Assembly: GCA_963575745.1 (NCBI GenBank) | Contig: CAUYUJ010000760.1 | Location: forward strand, 52,501-109,735 | Length of the DNA stretch: 57,235 nucleotides | From: Prorocentrum cordatum | Taxonomy: Eukaryota > Sar > Dinophyceae > Prorocentrales > Prorocentraceae | Direction: 5' to 3' | Shown: positions 54,181-57,235 of the stretch, one piece after another | How positions within the stretch are numbered: position 1 is the first letter of the stretch | How the letters are laid out: each line of letters starts with the position of its first letter | Program-made: the position numbers and the translations under genes | The notes under the pieces: model-generated | Databases searched by the model: none | What the model saw: only the letters and a program-made list of their open reading frames with translations | What the model was told of the DNA's origin: nothing

Positions 54181-54420
54181 CTAAGACTGTCAGCTCTTAC
54201 TTGCCCGTGTGTCATTCAAAACGAGTTACTCACACTCTCGATACCCGCCCTTTTTGTCTTCGATCACACCCCCTTTGGGGGGATTACTTCTCTTTGCGAC
54301 GGGCGGCAGGCTTAGACAGGCGGGCAAACCTGAACGGGCGGACAATCCTTCCTGGGCGTACATGTGCCGGGCGGACAATCCTTCGTGAGCGTATTAGTCT
54401 GGGCCCTGCAAAGAGGAGGA
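54173..54420. repeat. Right-hand part of the microsatellite module (copy 5)
   Basis: ctaagactgtcagctcttac, then tcgatacccgccctttttgt, then cttcgatcaca and a gggcggacaatccttc-rich end. Same order as 29936-30040, and again directly after a trinucleotide array. Confidence 0.6.
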
Positions 54421-54543
54421 GGAGAACGAGTGAGAGCGGGAGGAAGGGAGGGGGAGGGACGAAGGAAGAGGGCAAACGCCAGGAGGGAAGGAACGAAGAG
54501 GGGTGCGGTTGATTAGAGGCATATATATAGATAAGAGAGAGGT

Positions 54544-54576
<33 letters not shown>

Positions 54577-56215
54577 AACAATTAGCCTGGCGAAAGACCC
54601 AACCATATGCAGTTGTGAGTAATGCTGGTGTGAGTACCGTCATCGGTGGATCTCCCTATGGGGCCACGAACCGTTTGAGGGGTGTGCCACCATGGGTGTG
54701 GGGGCGGCATGCGAACGTTGCATCTGGGGCCTTCGGTGGAGCTCCTTATGGGGCCACGAAACGTGAGGGGTGCACCGAAGTTGGTGCTTTTTTCATTTAG
54801 ATCCTTTCTTCTTTGTGCTTGTGGGGGCGGGCATGCGAACGCAGACATTTGGGGCTTCGGTGGAGCTCCCTTGTGGGGGCCACGAAAACGTGTGAGGGGT
54901 CCTGTTTCGTTCTTGGCCAAATTGGGTGTGGGGCGGCAGGCGAACGCAGCCACTGGGGCCTTCGGTGGTGCTCCTTATGGGGCCACGAAACGTGTTGAGG
55001 GGTGTGCCGAATTGTGGATGGGGGGGGAACCGCATGCGGGACCCTGCCACTGGGGCTTCAATGGAAAATCCCTATGGGGCCACGAAACGTGTTGAGGGGT
55101 GTGCCGAAATAGGTGGTGGGGAGGCATGCGAACGCAGCCACTGGGGCCTTCGGTGGAGCTCCCTATGGGGCCACGGAACGTGTGAGGGGTGTGCCGAAAT
55201 AGGTGGTGGGGAGGCATGCGAACGCAGCCACTGGGGCCTTCGGTGGAGCTCCCTATGGGGCCACGAAACGTGTGAAGGGTGTGCCGAAATGAGTGGTGGG
55301 GAGGCATGCGAACGCAGCCACTGGGGCCTTCGGTGGAGCTCCCTATGGGGCCACGAAACGTGTGAGGGGTGTGCCGAAATGGGTGGTGTGCAGCATGCGG
55401 ACCCTGCCACTGGGGCCTTCGGTGGAGCTCCTTATGGGGCCACGAAACGTGTGAGGGGTGTGCCGAAATGGGTGGTGGGGGCGGCATGCGAACGCAGCCA
55501 CTGGGGCCTTCGGTGGAGCTCCCTGTGGTGCCACGGAACGTGTGAGGGGTGTGCCGAAATGGGTGGTGGGGGGGCATGCGGACCCTTTCCACTGGGGCCT
55601 TCGGTGGAGCTCCCTATGGTGCCACGAAACGTGTGAGGGGTGTGCCGACATGGGTGTGGGGGCGCATGCGAACCCAGTCACTGGGGCCTTCAGTGGAAAT
55701 CCCCATGGGGCCACGAAAGGTTTGAGGGATGTGCCGAAATTGGTGTTGGGGAGGCATACGAACCAGGCCACTGGGGCCTTCGGTGGAGCTCCCTATGGGG
55801 CCACGAAACGTGTGAGGGGTGTGCCGTAATGGGTGGTGGGGGGGCATGCGGACCCTGCCACTGGGGCCTTCGGTGGAGCTCCCTATGGGGCCACGAAACG
55901 TGTGAGGGGTGTGCCGAAATGGGTGGTGGGGAGGCATGCGAACACTGCCACTGGGGCCTTCGGCGGAGCTCCCTATGGGGCCACGAAACGTGCGAGGGGT
56001 GTGCCGAAATGGGTGGTGGGGAGGCATTGCGAAACCCTGCCACTGGGGCCTTCGGTTTGGAGCTCCCTATGGGGCCACGAAAGTGTAGCTCTTTGTTTCT
56101 TGTGCCGAAATGGGTGGTGGGGGAGGCATTTTGCGGACCTGCCACTGGGGCCTTTCGTGGAGTCCCTATGGGGCCACGAAACGTGTTGGAGGGGTCCATT
56201 GTGCCGAAATCGGTG
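54577..56215. repeat. 90-bp satellite array with end module B
   Basis: Starts with module B (attagcctggcgaaagaccc, accatatgcagttgtgag), followed by about 17-18 units of ccttcggtggagctccctat, ggggccacgaaacgtgtgag and gggtgtgccgaaat. This is the reverse complement family of the 99-bp satellite at 39.4 kb. Period is 90 bp in the regular part (55154, 55244 and so on). Some units at 56030-56210 are scrambled by small insertions. Confidence 0.9.
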
Positions 56216-56216
56216 G

Positions 56217-56222
56217 TGATGG

Positions 56223-56305
<83 letters not shown>

Positions 56306-56306
56306 G
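56217..56306. repeat. (GAT)n trinucleotide array
   Basis: About 85 bp of near-perfect ATG/GAT repeat inside the satellite-bearing element, between the array and end module A. Confidence 0.95.
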
Positions 56307-56397
56307 GAGAAAGGAGGGGGGGAGGAGGAGGAGGTGAGGAACGCGGGGCGCCGACTCTTCAAAACGATGACCCAACACCACAGGATGGTTGGGAAAA
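56307..56397. repeat. End module A, inverse orientation
   Basis: A GGA tract, gaggaacgcggggcgcc, gactcttcaaaacgatga and the stem CCCAAC/GTTGGG at 56371-56392. This is the reverse complement of the order at 39345-39432. Confidence 0.7.
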
Positions 56398-56534
56398 ATT
56401 AGCCTGGCGAAGGACCCAACCATATGCAGCTGCGAGTACCGCACGGATATGAGACGAAGACACTGAAAATGTAACCCCGGGAATGGTGGTCCGGGAACAC
56501 GAAGAACACGAACTGCATGGACTCATAGATAACA
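56398..56534. other. Isolated end module B plus linker
   Basis: attagcctggcgaaggaccc, accatatgcagctgcgag, then about 95 bp with no satellite units. This copy of module B directly abuts end module A of the preceding element. Confidence 0.6.
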
Positions 56535-57235
56535 TAATTAGCCTGGCGAAGGACCCAACCATATGCAGTTGTGAGTAATGCTGGTGTGAGTACCGTCTTC
56601 GGTGGATCTCCCTATGGGGCCACGAACCGTTTGAGGGGTGTGCCGAAATGGGTGTGGGGGCGGCATGCGAACGTTGCCACTGGGGCCTTCGGTGGAGCTC
56701 CTCATGGGGCCACGAAGCGTGTGAGGTGTGCACCGAAGTTGGTGTGGGGGCGGCATGCGAACGCAGCCACTGGGGCCTTCGGTGGAGCTCCCTGTGGGGC
56801 CACGAAACGTGTGAGGGGTGTGCCGAAATTGGTGTGGGGGCGGCATGCGAACGCAGACAGTGGGGCCTTCGGTGGAGCTCCCTATGGTGCCACGAAGCGT
56901 GTGAGGGGTGTGCCGAAATGGGTGTGGGGGCGCATGCGAACCCAGTCACTGGGGCCTTCAGTGGAAATCCCCATGGGGCCACGAAACGTGTGAGGGATGT
57001 GCCGAAATGGGTGTTGGGAAAGCATACGAACCAGGCCACTGGGGCCTTCGGTGGAGCTCCCTATGGGGCCACGAAACGTGTGAGGGGTGTGCCGAAATGG
57101 GTGGTGGGGAGGCATGCGAACCCTGCCACTGGGGCATTCGGTGGAGCTCCCTATGGGGCCACGAAACGTGTGAGGGGTGTGCCGAAATGGGTGGTGGGGA
57201 CGCATGCGGACCCTGCCACTGGGGCCTTCGGTGGA
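56535..57235. repeat. 90-bp satellite array with end module B, running off the window
   Basis: Module B at 56535-56580 is almost identical to 54577-54620, followed by about seven satellite units up to the end of the window. The far end is not visible. Confidence 0.9.

Noticed and set aside
54926-56452. Trp/Cys-rich repeat protein frames
   Set aside because: Satellite without stops, open on both strands, and scrambled by small insertions at 56.0-56.2 kb.

Overview
The window looks like repeat-saturated nuclear DNA from a unicellular alga, most probably a dinoflagellate. The evidence is indirect. The Ty1/copia-type retrotransposon has the domain order and motifs typical of dinoflagellate copia elements: a methyltransferase-like PPC domain before the integrase, an HVDD reverse transcriptase and an AVID...YD RNase H. 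The only ordinary gene is an intronless membrane protein with a Met/Gln/Gly tail. Most of the rest is GC-rich simple or tandem repeat. One point against is the interstitial telomere-like DNA of hexamer type (CCCTAA), because dinoflagellates studied so far mainly carry the seven-base TTTAGGG type. No rRNA, tRNA, CRISPR array or bacterial operon was found.

Layout. 1-6.6 kb: purine/pyrimidine tracts, a small inverted-repeat element (1541-1732), a GAC array, a CG-rich dispersed repeat and a ~49-bp minisatellite. 6.6-12.9 kb: copy A of a large segmental duplication, holding a decamer array, a 75-bp tandem repeat, a 160-bp tandem repeat, an ATG array and a four-TM protein gene on the minus strand. 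13-18.8 kb: minisatellites and low-complexity DNA. 18.8-19.2 kb: a truncated LINE endonuclease fragment that stops exactly where copy B of the duplication starts (19182-23538). Copy B lacks a 2.3-kb block of A and carries an insert bounded by an 11-bp inverted repeat and filled with a TTAGCTTTAGC-type satellite. 23.6-31 kb: a mosaic of 21-bp minisatellites, AAC/GAC microsatellites and conserved linker modules, including a ~0.55-kb direct duplication. 31.2-35.3 kb: a 32-bp satellite built round a GGATCC palindrome, then a GAATTC-centred repeat. 35.4-39.2 kb: an ACT/ACA array, subtelomere-like repeats and 1.5 kb of degenerate CCCTAA DNA. 39.3-48.1 kb: a 99-bp satellite array split by a full-length, recently inserted retrotransposon (40191-47351). 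48.1-54.5 kb: further tandem repeats. 54.6-57.2 kb: the same satellite family in inverse orientation, as a 90-bp subfamily.

The retrotransposon is the most informative locus. Two 152-bp LTRs (2 differences) and a perfect 5-bp target duplication date it as young. It has gag, protease, pol and RNase H regions spread over shifted frames, and an unrecognised ORF between RNase H and the 3' LTR. The satellite array it landed in appears to be part of a composite element with conserved end modules, seen again in inverse orientation at 54.6-56.4 kb. Nearly all other long open frames are by-products of stop-free tandem repeats and are not called as genes.
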